Source of the DNA: Rhopalosiphum padi
Taxonomy: Eukaryota > Arthropoda > Insecta > Hemiptera > Aphididae
Assembly: GCF_020882245.1 (NCBI RefSeq)
Contig: NC_083598.1
Span: 10,409,178-10,473,177 of the forward strand
DNA: 64,000 bases
Reading direction: 5' to 3'
The position numbers and the translations under genes are program-made. Positions within the stretch are counted from its first letter, which is position 1. Every line of letters starts with the position of its first letter. The notes under the pieces are model-generated. The model had not been told where the DNA came from, made no database searches, and worked only from the letters and a program-made list of their open reading frames with translations. Positions 1 through 13,749 of the stretch are shown one piece after another.

Positions 1-2090
1 TACATATTATGAATTATTATACAGTTAATGATAAAAACTAAAGTGACTTCGTTTTTTTTCTATTGAATTATTTTATGTTAGTAAACATGATGGAATTAAT
101 CTATATTTCTAAATATATTCATTATTAACTACGAGTACGTGTCAAAAATATCCAAGTGTGGAACTAAAATATTATATACGTCGTTCCAATTGCATCGGAA
201 TGACCCAATTTCACGCGTTCTTTTCGATAAAATTCTTATGAGTTACTAGTAACTACGAGCATCATAACCCAACGGCGAAACAAAAGTTATATTATATATC
301 CTCTTCACTTCTTATCCAAACTATGTGACCACTGTGATAAATGGAATAACTACATTTCGAGGGGTAGCGCCTGAAGAAAATATAATGCAGTTAACGTAAT
401 CTATCGTATAAATCATGATTTGTTATGTGACCCCGAAAGCGTGCGCAAATTTCACTGAAACCCCGTTCTTGAAAACCCTATAAACACAACAATGAGGAGT
501 CTATTTGTTTTTTTCCCTTTTTCCACTTTACTTTTTCCAGCCTTAATGTTTCATGTATTTATGTATATACATATAAACATTTCATAATATGCACATACAC
601 GCGCGTTTATATGATTGTATATGTTTATACATAAATGTGTTTCAAGGCAAAACCATTTCGAACAAAATGGAAAAGACGATTTTGTGCTCATTCTTTTTTT
701 CCCTCATGAACAATATAAATAGAATGTGGATTTAGCCTTTTGCTCTATTCTCTATGGCTGTAACACAGTATTTTTTTAATAATAATCTGCACTAAGTACT
801 AAGTAGGATATAAAATATTCTATAGTCTTCAATTCTTGAGTTGTATGTGTATTAGTTTCGTACAATAATTTATTACATTTATTCTACAATGTGATCGTTT
901 AAAATAAGTTTTAATGAATATTTAACATTAAATTATACGTATATATGTAATTGTTTTTTTTTAACTACTAAATACAATATTTATCTTATATTGTATCATG
1001 AATAAAAATATTTTTCACTGTAACTATACAAAACTATGGATTGTTCAGAGTAAACAAAAACAAATTAATTTGATTCTAAGAAATAATTTAAAATAATACG
1101 CAAACTTTCATTATATTATAAAACCAAAAGACGAGGCGAAAGGTAAACACGAGCTTTTGCTAATACCTAGGAAGGGAAAAAAATTAATTAAATATTAAAA
1201 AATATATTATATATTATTGTAGTATAAACTGTGGTACAATACAAATAGTATTATAATATAAAAATACAATAAATAATAAATTGATAACTAATCATTATTA
1301 AATTATCTATTATGTTTATACTTGAGCAACACGTACCTCAATTTTACAAATTATAATATACTCGTATAACTTGTATACTTAGTTTCTTTATTATCGTTTA
1401 TAATACTTAGTACTTTAAAATAAATTATATTCATTGTATTTATCTGAGGAGAGAACATTGGATAATTATTTTTTGGTATCATGTTAATTAGTTTTATTTG
1501 TCTTCTCAGCGAATCGTAAATTTATAGTTACTAGTTAGATTGTACCTATACTGCAATAAAATTCAAGATTTTTAATGAGGATTTATTTTATTATCAATAA
1601 TTTAGATTATAATCCTTTTAACAAGTTGGTTTATAAATTAAAATACAATAAATATATAAAAGGTTTCATTTTTTATAGAAAAAATAATGGAAAACTTAAG
1701 TAAAATGCAACATATAATACATATATTATATTGTATTTATTATGTGTGTACATTTTATGTATCTTATAATTTTATAAATCACATACGTATTATATAATAT
1801 TGACGAATTCTGATGAACTTGTCAAATTATTGAATTTTATAGTTTTTTTAATTTTCTAACAAACATATTTATAATTAATGTTATGTAAAAAAAAAAACGT
1901 TTATTATAATGTTTTAATATATACATACAACTTTTAAGACATTTGAAAATTACAAAAATAATTTTCTTTTATTGACAAATAATTTACTTTTTAAACAAAT
2001 TGACAAATTAGTCTAGTTTTCTTTATAATCACACATATATTATAATGGTATAATATATGACTATACCGATAAGTGATCACGTTATACTGA
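1..2090. other. AT-rich non-coding DNA
   Basis: The first about 800 bases are slightly less AT-rich, with short ACACGCGCG-type strings near 600. The rest is very AT-rich with no frame above 60 codons. No feature is supported. Confidence 0.7.
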
Positions 2091-2187
2091 CGATGTCAAT
2101 GAAAATTGTACAATTCGATCCCGCAGGAAAAGGAATAGAAGAAAATGTTAACCCGACAAAATTGTTTAGTTCCAAGAAATTTATGGT

Positions 2188-2397
2188 CATGAAAAACTTT
2201 TGTCCGTGAAACTTTGGTCTATCTCATCAAAGTTGTATCCATCCGATAGTAAAAGTTGTCCAGACACAGGACCAAAACGGATTTCCATGATTCCCTCGAC
2301 TATACTGAAGTAATAGCATTTTGAGTCTTTATGATTGTTGGACCCGTGGTATAGCTCGGGTTGCCCGAAACTGCTGAAAACGAATCATACTGGTTAA
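2188..2397 (-). other. Unidentified open frame in a less AT-rich patch (possible exon relic)
   Basis: The minus strand is open for about 68 codons with no ATG near its start. It contains SFGQPELYHGSNNHKD and, further on, GPVSGQLLLSDGYNFDEIDQ. The residue mix is balanced rather than dominated by Lys, Asn, Ile and Phe, unlike chance frames in this window. A TTTTCAG lies at its 5' end and could serve as an acceptor. No good donor was seen, and I recognise no family. It may be a coding exon, a relic or chance. Confidence 0.25.
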
Positions 2398-3591
2398 CCT
2401 TAATTAATACATTATAATTTCTTGAATATAATCAACGTATATTATATATATTAATTTTTTTTTTTGTGTATAAATAATGTATTTATATTAGCTGGTATAT
2501 TTTCATATGTACAATTTATATGTTATACTTTTTTTTTTTAAATAATATTCGTACTATTAAAAAACACCTAATGATTTTCGTATTACCGATACTAAATATT
2601 TATATTATATTTCATATTTGAATTGAAATATTTTATATTGAATGTTTTATAAATTATTTCGGTAAAGATAATAATACATTAGATCTGTTCAATAATATTT
2701 TAAATTTTAAACAGATATATTATTATTTGGCATGTAATTTAAATGTCGAGTTTTATAATACGATGGATTCCTCTTCTACATAATTTACGTACAAATTGTA
2801 TTTGTATTTAGAATGTAATATTAAAATATTAATCAATTATTCATTTTTATTTTATTTAGTTGCAGTAATTCTATTTTAATAATTTTACTGTACATAATAT
2901 GTAAATTAAATATGCATTTTTCAAAATTTAAACCGTTTTATTTTTTCTTATTTTAGTTTGTATAGGAACCACTGAACATAAGGATATAGGTTAGGTCCTT
3001 TCATTAAGCTGTATCTATCGTATAATCTGTATACCCATCGTATTGAAATCAATAAATCATAAGAATTTTATAATAATACATTTTTTTTTTGCTATTATTA
3101 TTGTTTTTTTTTTACTTTACCCTCAGAGTTGTTTAATAATGTTAAAAATGTATTTAATAATAACATTTATAATTTAATGAAATTTCTTTAATAACCAGTG
3201 ACTTCTTCTTTCATAAGTTAAACTATTTAAACCTTTTCACAATTTGCATATTGCTCTCTTCAGAAAAGATTGATTATAAATATCATTTAGAAAAAAAATT
3301 AAATATTTACGCTATGTATTAACTTGATAATTTCTGTCATTATATGATAAAATATATTTCATCAATATCGGTCAAATAATATTGCAAAAAATACTGGCAT
3401 GTACTTATAATTATAACTCATTCATAACCATAATATCATTATTTTTTGTATTATTAAATCAAATTCGTTAATTTATTGTAATTGATATGAAACCACAAAT
3501 AACAAAAAAAAGATGAATTTAGAAATATTACAAGACACTGTAGATAAAATTATGTAATAAATACTGATTGAAAATGTTTGCTCCTTAGGAT

Positions 3592-3855
3592 ATGATTTTA
3601 ACAACCAAAAGGCACGTCTCTGAAACCCAGTCACGTTTACATTATTATTTTGAGGATAGACGGCAAACTCGAATCAGTTTATATAATACTGCACCTTGTG
3701 TCGTCCAGGGATATTATTTGGGCATGTCAGAAGTGAAAAGCAACATGCGAAAACTATCGTTATCTAGTACTGACGTTATAAAGAGCACTGAAAATTTGAC
3801 CCTTGAGGCACTGTTTATTGCATTATTTCTTTTCAAACACTTTTTGACCATATAA
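3592..3855 (+). other. Unidentified 87-codon open frame
   Basis: This ATG-started frame lies in a patch clearly less AT-rich than its surroundings. The first 70 residues are polar and mixed (for example KRHVSETQSRLHYYFEDRRQ) and the end is hydrophobic (EALFIALFLFKHFLTI). A TGCTCCTTAG acceptor-like sequence lies just before the start. No domain is recognised, no partner exon was seen, and the minus strand is also partly open here. It could be a lineage-specific small gene, an exon or an eroded repeat. Confidence 0.2.
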
Positions 3856-5297
3856 TAGCCACCGTTCTAAGTTTAACTAGTATTTGATTTACATGTACAG
3901 ATACTACGTGCATGCGTTACCACGGAATAAATATATGATTTTACGAAATAATACAAAAAGGATAAAGATGATGAATGTTGAACCAAAATATTTAATACAG
4001 TTTAAAATTTAACACATGATAAAACCAATATACATACGATATTCAAATAATAATAATATGTCACACACACTAATGGTTTTTTTTTAAATATAATTAAAAT
4101 TTATTTTCTATAAAATATTATCCACTTAATTAATATTTTTAAATCAATTTTTTCAGTCTTTACAATTTACAAGTTCAAATAATATACATTCATAACTTCA
4201 TTACTCATTTATATTTATATTATAATTAAAATTATGTAATGATTAAAATTAAATTTTTAATTTAAAACTAGTGACAAAAATAAATAAAATTACTTTTAGA
4301 AATATTATTTATTATTATTATTTCTATAAAAATAGGATTGTTAAAAAACCGCCTTATATACCACAACACGAGTTTTTTGTTTTTGCCGTTCAATAAACCT
4401 ATAGAAACTTATTCAAATATATTATACTCGTACATATATTTTTATCATTTAAAAAAAAAATCTATACAACAATTTAAGTGACATAACTTTTTTGTGAAAC
4501 AAAATTATAGTTAATGTTTCTAGCTTACATGTATTTTGGATTACTTGATGTTTATTTTACCTATATTTTGGTTTACGATAAAATCACTTAAGTTAGATAT
4601 TACATACATGTGTGTATATTAATAATTTTATAGTTATTATTTTAAAACTATAAACCCAATAAGGCTCTATTTAGTCTACTCACAATATGACAATATTATG
4701 TGTATGCGATTTTATTGTACCTAATAAATGTATTTGCTTATTAAAATAAAAATATGTTATACGTAATTAGTTTTATCAAAACACTATATGGAATACACCG
4801 TTTTTCTAATAATATATAGGCAATTAAAAATAAAATAATCAGTGTTGAATAGGTCAGTATTTATTTTAATTAAAAGTTGTATTTACTATGATTATTAATT
4901 ACAAATTACAATACTATAGATAATATTTTAAAACAACTATAATAAATCTTTTTATTACAATAAATACTTGATTTATAAACTGCATTTCCTACTTTTTAAA
5001 AGTACAATAAACAGAAAAATATTTAATGGCAATTTTCAGTTGAAATTTATAATACGGGATGGTTTACCCTTATTTTTTTAATTTAATAAAGAATTTTTGC
5101 AAGTTTTGATTATTGGAAATTTGAGTATTATAATTAAAGAACCTATTTTTTAACTGTTTAGATTTATTTTACTACTTAAATTTAATCTGGATGCAATAAT
5201 CAAACTTTTGTTATACAAATTATACAAATTAGAACTTCATTTTTTTTTTTTTAAATAATCAATAATTCTAAAATTCACATTTTGTAAAAAAAAAAAA

Positions 5298-5370
5298 AGG
5301 GGTGAGCATTAGGGTGTTCCTTAGTCATATGACAAAAAAAAATAATGACATATTTTTGGTCTCACCCCCT
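5298..5370. repeat. Small inverted-repeat unit with internal palindrome
   Basis: AGGGGTGAG (5,298-5,306) is mirrored by CTCACCCCCT (5,361-5,370), one base longer. Between them lies a perfect 10-base palindrome GTCATATGAC (5,324-5,333). About 73 bases in all, flanked by an A-run on the left. It could be a terminus of a small DNA transposon or a foldback scrap. Confidence 0.4.
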
Positions 5371-6116
5371 AAATCGGTGTGTATACATATAAAAATGAAC
5401 TGTAAGAAATTTTAGGTCAATCAAATAAAGGTAACCCGTGCCGACTTGAAGTTGAAGTTTGAACTTAATACATTTTTAAATAATTCTAGACATTTTTGGT
5501 ATTTCCGTAAATATTTCCTAAACCGTTATGAAAATCGTAATTTTTCATTGAATGTTTTTTCAATTAAATTAAATTTCCAATATATTTTATAGTATAACAT
5601 TTTTTGATAAATCTATTTATTTATAAGATGCATAAGCTTTAATCTTAAAATACACAATTTCTCCACAAATATATAATTTACATTTTAGTATTTCACTGTA
5701 GGTTTAATAATAACAATCATAGGTAACTTTTAATATTGAGTAAAATTATAAAATGTTCACAGTTATATTATATACTTCTTATCTACTTATTTGTGTAATT
5801 GATTCTTCATTTTTTCATATTATATAAATAATAAACGATAGGATTGTGAAATAAGATTAACCACTAGGTATGTGTTAAAATACGTATTATTTATCTACAA
5901 CTTATCGCATTAAGTTTCGGTAGGTACTAGTCTTGCTTTATAATTTTTAATAGATATTAGTTTGTCCATGATACTTATTTATTCCAGTTGTGTCCAGAGA
6001 GCTACAGATAGTTAATACTATATTTATAATTATCTATATTTACTATATTTATCTCGATGATTATGATTAGGTTGGGACATGATGTGTGTGTGTTACTAAA
6101 ATATCCAGATGGGCAC

Positions 6117-6191
6117 TCATCTGGGAACTAGCAATGATGCCGCTCCCTTAATATCAGCGCCTCCAGCCAATAGTGCTTTTACTGTGCCACG
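6117..6191 (-). pseudogene. Ankyrin-repeat fragment (short remnant)
   Basis: Between two stop codons the minus strand reads RGTVKALLAGGADIKGAASL. This contains the helix-turn core of an ankyrin repeat (VKALLxxGADI). The surrounding DNA is slightly richer in G+C than its flanks. Only about 25 codons are open, so this is either a relic of an ankyrin-repeat gene or a single tiny exon. Ankyrin-repeat families are large in aphids, as I recall, which makes a stray copy plausible. A chance match is possible given the short length. Confidence 0.4.
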
Positions 6192-7380
6192 CTATACCCT
6201 AAGTTAATTAGTTTAACTACAGAATATTTTTAAAAACAATTGACCTATAATTGAATTAAATAAGCACAACCCAAATTCCTAAGTAACCAGATGAAAGCAC
6301 TAATACAATATTAATGATTGCCTAAGTAAACTTAATTTTAAACTTCATCTGTCAAACTATTTTTAAAGTACCTCATACTTAATTTATATTTCATAAAATC
6401 TTAAGATAATATTTATTTACTTATTAATTTCTTAATAACTCTCATTATTTTCTTGTGGTTATTAAGTCAAGTTTTTCTTTTATTTAAAAAAAACAATACT
6501 TTAAGTTATGCAAATTATTATTGTTTTAAGACTTATAAAAAAATTAATTATTACTTAAATTGATATTTTTATTACTATGATGTTGATGCATAATTAATAT
6601 GTGTATCGACGTGATTGACTTCGTATTCTATGCTTTTAATTAATGATTTTAGTGTTTATTAAAGTTCATTTATGAAGAGATTTTTTCTATATACAATAAT
6701 TTCCAATGCTCAAGAGAAGTTGAAATAATGCAAATACCGCTACTGATTTTATAAACAAAATCATCTTGTTTTTGTCAGATAACCAACAGATTTTGAAAAT
6801 ATATTTAATAAAGTTTTTTTTCCTTTTATTTATTTTACAACTCTCAAATAGTTTGCTCATTTAAAATATTTTTTGAATCCAGTTATACCAATATTTGAGT
6901 AATTACGTTATACTTAGATACCTATTACTCAAATTTAAACTAAGATTCTGATATAGACATTTTAGTAAAGTCCTTAAATATATGGATCACGGATATAAAA
7001 AAAATTCAATTAATTTTTATAATATGCATTTGTAAATTTATTAATAAGCACAAAATTATTGTAAAAAAAAAAAACAAAATTTTATTATAATATGTTTATC
7101 TTATAGTTAATCGAGTTTCAAATAATTTTAGTGATAAATGCACTGTTATAAAGGTCATTTTATATTATTATGGATGCATAAATTGTGTTAATACTTTATC
7201 CGTTTTGTGCATAATTATTCTATCGGAAGAATTATACGAGTGTATGTTTATTTGTCTCGCACGCGCTGTTGTTAGACAATACGAAAATGTCGTTTTATGC
7301 TAAATAATGTGCGGGTTCACGATGTTGGATTTAATCCACTGGATTCCTATTGAATTTAACGAACCCAAGCCTAAATATGA

Positions 7381-7422
7381 ATGAGCCCTACAATATACAA
7401 CGGAATACTGATCAGGGCTCAT
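7381..7422. repeat. Perfect 9-base inverted repeat (potential hairpin)
   Basis: ATGAGCCCT (7,381-7,389) and AGGGCTCAT (7,414-7,422) form perfect arms around a 24-base loop, in a stretch (7,230-7,700) less AT-rich than its flanks. The minus-strand 72-codon frame at 7,300-7,518 overlaps it and has no recognisable domain. Confidence 0.45.
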
Positions 7423-9552
7423 GTTTTTCGCTGTATACCATATGCACATATCAATATCAGTGTATGTGCACCACCAAACAGCATTTAATATATATATATA
7501 TATAAAGTCTCTCGGCATATTCCGTTACAAAACGTTTTACCGTGTTTGCTTGATTACCATTAGTAAACAGTGGAAATGAGAACTATGGTGCCATCCCTGG
7601 GGGCAATATTTATATTAATGACTCGTTTGTCCGAGTTAGGGATTTAAACGAATCAAACGGAGCCTGGCGTGTTTATTAATTTTCACTAGTCCCAGTGTAT
7701 GTATTAATCATGTAAGTATTATGACTGTTCACTCTCTATATGTTATAATAATATAAGTGTGTGCTTGTGCTGCGTACCTAGGTATACGTATATTTAGTCT
7801 ACAAACCATGTCGTAACCAGTTACCGTACGAAATGTGCGATGCATTACGACACAATACCCGCAGGTATACGCTTTGCTCACGTCTAGTGCATTTTAATAA
7901 TGATCAATTTGAATCGATTGTTATACCACTGTGGCGTACCACTCGAATTAATATTAACAACTAAGGTACAGCAAGCCGATTTTGATATCAAATGCAAATA
8001 ATGGAGTATAAACCATAGCATTTCAAGAACACGGTCAAGATGATACCGACTATTTTTTTTTCACATTAAACAACTCGAATACAATGGTAAATATAAAAAA
8101 TACAAATAGTGATAAATAAATAAATAGAATGTCATTTCTTGACATAAATAAAAATGTATTGAATTCAGTGAATATTGATATAAGTCAAATGTCTATGATT
8201 TTTAGTTTTTAAGTATGAATTGAGTTATGTTATTATTATAAACGTAAGTAACTAGATTTTTATTATTATGGCCAACAAAAAATAAATAAATTATATTTAA
8301 TTTTTAAAAATAACTGTTTGACGATAATATAGCGATCTGAACAATATAAGCACAAAAAGTTAAACTGATATATTTTAGAAAATAAAGACTACCTACATCA
8401 CCTAAAATATTTGAGAAAGAAATTCCTTTTGAGAACATAACATTTAAATTATCTTTTTATATATATTTTTTTTGTTTTAATTATTATTTAAAGAGAACTA
8501 CGATACAAAATTAACTCATTTATAAGTGGATTATTTTGGCTCCACATAAATATATATATATTTTTTAAAGAAAATATCTGATTTCAACCTCTTGTATATG
8601 TTCCATTTATATAGAATGGCAAAAAAAAATACTTCACTAAAAATGTATCAAGTGTTTTACTTTTAAGTATGTTAATTGAAACAGTTGTTTTTTTTTATAT
8701 CATGCTCAAATTAAAAACAAATACATACTATTTTAATCTACATAATTTCATAATGATGTCTCTTTGGACATTTCTTTTTTTATAAATTAATAAAGTATTA
8801 TTAGTTTAAAATTTCAATACCTTCATATATTATTAATTATCATTACCAATTAACAATATAATTTACATAATCAAAGTCATTTTATAATTAATGTAGGAAA
8901 AAATAACATTGTCTTTAAATTTATCTTTAAACTTCTAAAATATAAATTAAGTTTGATTAAGTTCACTGTTGATTAGGTTATCACTGTTTTTTCTATTATT
9001 AAATAGACACATGTATTTAAAAAACCAATATTACCTGAGTATGTTGATACATTTAAAACGTCTCTTGTATGTTGAAATATTGAATGGTATCATTTAGTTA
9101 ATAACTGAAAAATTATTTTATCTATTTTGACAAAAATCTAATGTTAACGATATATTCAAAGACATCCTATGTTATAACACCGCGTTAGACACGTTATTTG
9201 AACAGATTTACATTTATCATATCACTGTGGAACATTCTAGTTTGCGTATTGAATTCTGTTGAATTTTCAACGACAAATCAATGATATTATCTGTGAATCA
9301 AGAACGTACACAAACGTGTGCTTCGGACAATACAAAATATGATATTATTCTTCTACATTGTACGCTAACATTTTTGGTCAACCAAACAATAGTCACACAA
9401 AATGTACAACCGAATCTATATCAATGGAAATAATGACGTTTGGACATCCATAGTAGCGATAAAAGTGGTGGTATGGGTGTACTAACCAATAACGTTCACA
9501 TGTCGACCAGGGCCGACACACTGGTCACATCAATCACATAATGCGCATTTAT

Positions 9553-9572
9553 ATCACACCGAACCGTGTGAT
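9553..9572. repeat. Short dyad ATCACAC-N6-GTGTGAT
   Basis: Seven-base perfect arms separated by CGAACC within a moderately GC-richer stretch (9,180-9,600). The size fits a protein-binding dyad or tiny hairpin; no known factor is assigned. Confidence 0.35.
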
Positions 9573-12500
9573 CAATTGTGGCACTTAAATACATTTTTTC
9601 TTCAAAAAGCAATTCCAAAATAATATGTTACGTTCTCGTGAAAAAAATAAATGGTTCAGTAGACGTGTGTAACATCCGATATAATATTCTAGATTACATG
9701 CAACTTACGATTTGTTCGTAATTCATTTGAGTAAATTATAAAATATTTCAATCATCAAATACGATTTCAAATTTCTGAAAAAAAAATATATGTATTATAA
9801 AATATTATGTATTAATAAATTTTGAAATAATGATGAGTTTAGTTCAGTTTAGGAAGTACTCAGTATAAGAATAAAACAAAATACATCATAACCGCAAATA
9901 TACTAACAATTAATCATAAAGTAGTTAAAAATCCGATTAGCATGTAGTGAAATATTTAAAAAAAATATTTTGAGTATAAAATATAAAATTTAAGTTGTCT
10001 TTCAAAAAACGAAAAAATGAAATGAAATTATTAATTATTTAAAAATTCTAAGATATCATTAATATAGTATTATGAATTGTAATATATTAAACTATTTAAA
10101 AATATGTCTTGTTATACATATATTCATGCATATATATAAAATACAAATAACATAAATATTATATTACAAAATGTATTCGATGCAGTATAATATATATAAA
10201 TTGCTATTTTACATCATTTATTGATTATTTTATTTTTAAATTACCATGAGCTGTACTAAAAGATTACTCTTTGTTAAATTACTCTTCTAAAATGGTGAAA
10301 TACCTTTATTTAGCCAATTTATTGTGTCACAAAATAACGATATTCTTAAATATATTGAGGTTATTTCATCATGTACCCTTAACCAATTATAATACAACCA
10401 ATAAGCTTTAAAAGTTTTATCGATAACCGAGCTTAGAAATTTGATTTGATCACTTTACTTAAAGAAATATCATATATTATACATATTTATCAACTTTAGA
10501 CCATTTATTTACTTTTAATACATTGATTAATTATATATTTATATACGACTATACATCATATAAATCAAAGAAAATGTTTAATGTTCTATTAAAAAAAAAA
10601 AAATTAGATATTGATGAAATTAATGTCAGTTTTACTTATATTTTTGATATTATAATTAATAATATATATATATAATAAATATATATATATATATGGTTTT
10701 TAACATATTATTAAAATAAACAATCATAGTGTATTAAAAACTATATTATTTGAAATTAAAATGATTAAGAAATAGTAATACTATATTAATCTTATACACT
10801 ACAACGTATTATTTTTTAGTTTATTTATTTTATTTTTTTATAACATTGTAACATACTCTATGCAAATCTAATATAAACTTTTATAAGTCAATAAATAATA
10901 ATAATAATGTATATAATATATATAATAATCTTTATTGGTCGAGGATTCAATAAAAAAGAAAAACAACTGTAACAGTTTAGAAATTAGAAATATTTACTTT
11001 TATATAATAAAATAATTATAATATGATATGCATTTAAATATAATGTAAGAATCTAAATAATATACATTCAAATATTAATATGTATTAATATTTCATTGCC
11101 GGCGCTTGGGTTATGCAATTTCACTACACGTTTGTGTAGTTATAAACATACTGGAGACACCGATATTATATTATTCGCAACAAATAATTCAAAATCCGAC
11201 AGATCTATAACGAAATCTAACAAACAAAATGTTCATATTAAGATCTGAATTAATCATTTTAAAGTAAATTGAATAAAAACAAAATAGACGATAATTATAT
11301 GAGTTGTATATTATGCTGTTCTTTAAACATTCAAATTCAATTCAAAATTCAATTATTTCACGACATTTTTAATTAGGTATCTACTCCATATTATGTATGC
11401 ATTGTTAATTAATCTTAAAAATAAACATCCATATAATAATTTAATTTAAATTTACACTTTTTATGTAATTTTTTTTTATTATTATTATACTTATAAATTA
11501 ACTAAAAACATAATTTAATTACTCGTCTATAAAAGTGTATCTAATATCTACTTGATCGGCTGGTATAATTGTATGAGATTCAGTCAAAGCTTTTCTACAT
11601 AAGAACAATTCATAATATCGTTCATGCTACAATATGTCAAAAGTATTATATTTATTTTTATAGTATGTGACCTTCCATGAGCTATATACTGGATTGAGAT
11701 AGATTGTATATGCAGTTCACCAACCACATGGGTATTATACGATCATTATATTATAACATAATATACCTTTTTTATAACCACATATTGTATTGTTTTAAAT
11801 TATATATTAATAAGAACCCATATTTCTACAGAATCATTATATATTATACCCAATTTTAATAATTATAAAACAATATTGTTGTTTAATTAGTAAGGCAAAG
11901 AATTTAAATATTATAATTTAATATTTACGATTCTACTTTGAAAAAAAAAATAAGTTTGTACCATAAGATCAAACCACCACATTGAAATAACAATTACGAT
12001 TCGTAAGAGTGGATTTAAAATATTTGTATGTTATTGAAATATATAAAAATTTATAGTTTATTAATTTCTGAGATGTCATTACTATTGAAATATATTGTTT
12101 ATTGATATTCATTTGAAAGTTATAGTATTTCAGATTATATAACTTATTCTCTACGGGTTTTAGTTTTTTTTAAAGTTTTCAATTTCTAAAACTTAGGCTA
12201 TATTTACGATGTTAGTGCAAAAAAAAAATATTTCACAATAATAATTGATCCATCAATAAATCTTTTATATGGAGTGCTTAAAATATGACACATTGATGTA
12301 ATGTAATAATATATGATTTTGACATTTTTATTGATATTTACCCTATAATTTATATCAAGTTAAATTATTACACTATATAATTATTATTATAAACTGTAGA
12401 AACACCAAAGTGAATAAACTAAACAAGTACAGAATTTAATATAAATATCTGAGTATGTAATAAACTATAACTATGTAATATTTTTTTCTCTAATTAATAT

Positions 12501-13573
12501 CACATATATTTTCATAAAATATATCTTCTTATTATTATTATTACTAAATATATTTTTTATTTATTTATGAATTTAAATTTACAGTTTAGTGATTTTCATC
12601 TATCTGTTATTTCTGTTACAACGTATATATTATACTTGAAAATATTTACTATTGATTTCAACTGTTTTTATTACAAAATCACAACTAAATGTCTATTTAT
12701 TTTATTCTTCCAAAATACATGTTTAATAAATCTAAAAAAAATCCAATTAAACTGTTATTTAATTAAAAGAATAAGAAGAATATATTGACACCAAGAATTC
12801 TATGAAACATATTATGTAAATTTAAATTCTCAAAGTGTTTATCTTTATTATTATGTTGATGTCAATGGTAACCATCAAAAAGCCGGCGTGGTATTTTATA
12901 GTTTATTTTACATTTTTAGCCCAAGCATGTAAAAAGAAATTATTGGACAAAAAAACTGCATGAAGATTAAACAGTTATGTGCTTATGTGTAAAGCACGTA
13001 GGTACGCCGTGCACGGAAGAATATTTGAAATGCCTGAATCAACCAATTTATTTTCCTCTCTTACGACCCCTACGCCAACACGACTACGATAAGCTTATTA
13101 AAATTATGTTTTCTCTGTCTCCAAAACGTTACTACAATATATGTCATTACTACATTGACTCGTGATTTTATTTTTACCACCGTGTATAATATAATATCGC
13201 GGATCAGAATAAACTATATATTTTCGGATGTGTGTTATACGCAAACGAGTCGATTTACGGCTGTAAAAAACCGTGCGATTTGGGACTACCACTTTCGTCG
13301 ACGCCGTTACCACCGTGATCGTAAAAAGGAAAAAAAACTGAAAAAACAAGATAGGAAAAAAATGAAGAAAATTTAAAATAGCGACATGAACGAGTAGACG
13401 TGTTACTCGCGCAACACGTTCACGCTACGCGATATTTAGTCGCGCACATCGTTTTTTTTTTTTATTTATTTATTTTTTTTTATATATATACACATATATC
13501 ATAATAATATTCATGGAACCATGACAATTCGCCCGGAGGCGGCAACCTTCTTCGACGCACTACTACTTCACTG

Positions 13574-13581
13574 ATTTGCAT
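13574..13581 (+). promoter_or_regulatory. Octamer motif ATTTGCAT
   Basis: Exact match to the POU/Oct-family octamer, placed 20 bases upstream of a TATA-like element in an unusually GC-rich context. One 8-base match can occur by chance, so only the combination makes it notable. Confidence 0.35.
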
Positions 13582-13600
13582 ATAGTGCACCCGGAGCGCC

Positions 13601-13607
13601 TATAAAA
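13601..13607 (+). promoter_or_regulatory. TATA-box-like element TATAAAA
   Basis: TATAAAA flanked by GC-rich sequence (GGAGCGCC before it), unlike the many TATA strings in the AT-rich background. Initiation would be expected about 13,630. Confidence 0.35.
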
Positions 13608-13749
13608 TTGTTCGAGTGATGATGGACGATAAACATATATATATATTATATATTACATATAAGATACGGTTGGTTGAGTTAATCAAGTGTGCGTGTATAT
13701 GTGTATATGCGTCTGTTTCAGTGTGCGTGCACTTTTTACAGAAATATTT

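Larger units (their letters stand above)
2400..6110. other. AT-rich non-coding DNA with one unassigned small frame and one small inverted repeat
   Basis: Apart from the 87-codon frame at 3,592 and the inverted-repeat unit at 5,298, this is AT-rich sequence without coding or RNA signals. The stretch at 5,400-5,560 (TAACCCGTGCCGACTTGAAG, then AACCGTTATGAAAATCG) has the look of an eroded dispersed repeat, but I found no second copy in the window. Confidence 0.6.
6195..12950. other. AT-rich non-coding DNA
   Basis: Mostly very AT-rich. Two mildly GC-richer blocks (7,230-7,880 and 9,180-9,600) carry the small inverted repeats listed separately. AT dinucleotide repeats occur near 10,660-10,695. The 73-codon frame at 12,567-12,788 is Ile/Leu/Phe-rich and looks like chance. 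No gene, tRNA or rRNA seen. Confidence 0.65.
12960..13745 (+). promoter_or_regulatory. CpG-rich, promoter-like patch
   Basis: G+C and CpG frequency rise well above the flanks, with clusters such as ACTCGCGCAACACGTTCACG near 13,405. Inside it an exact octamer ATTTGCAT (13,574-13,581) is followed 20 bases later by TATAAAA (13,601-13,607). An initiator-like TTCAGT lies near 13,718. Short open frames on both strands (12,977-13,165, 13,155-13,376 and 13,104-13,349 minus) overlap one another and are probably by-products of the lower AT content. The patch could be a promoter or a 5' UTR exon. Strand and target gene are unknown; the receptor exon at 35.7 kb is on the same strand. Confidence 0.35.
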
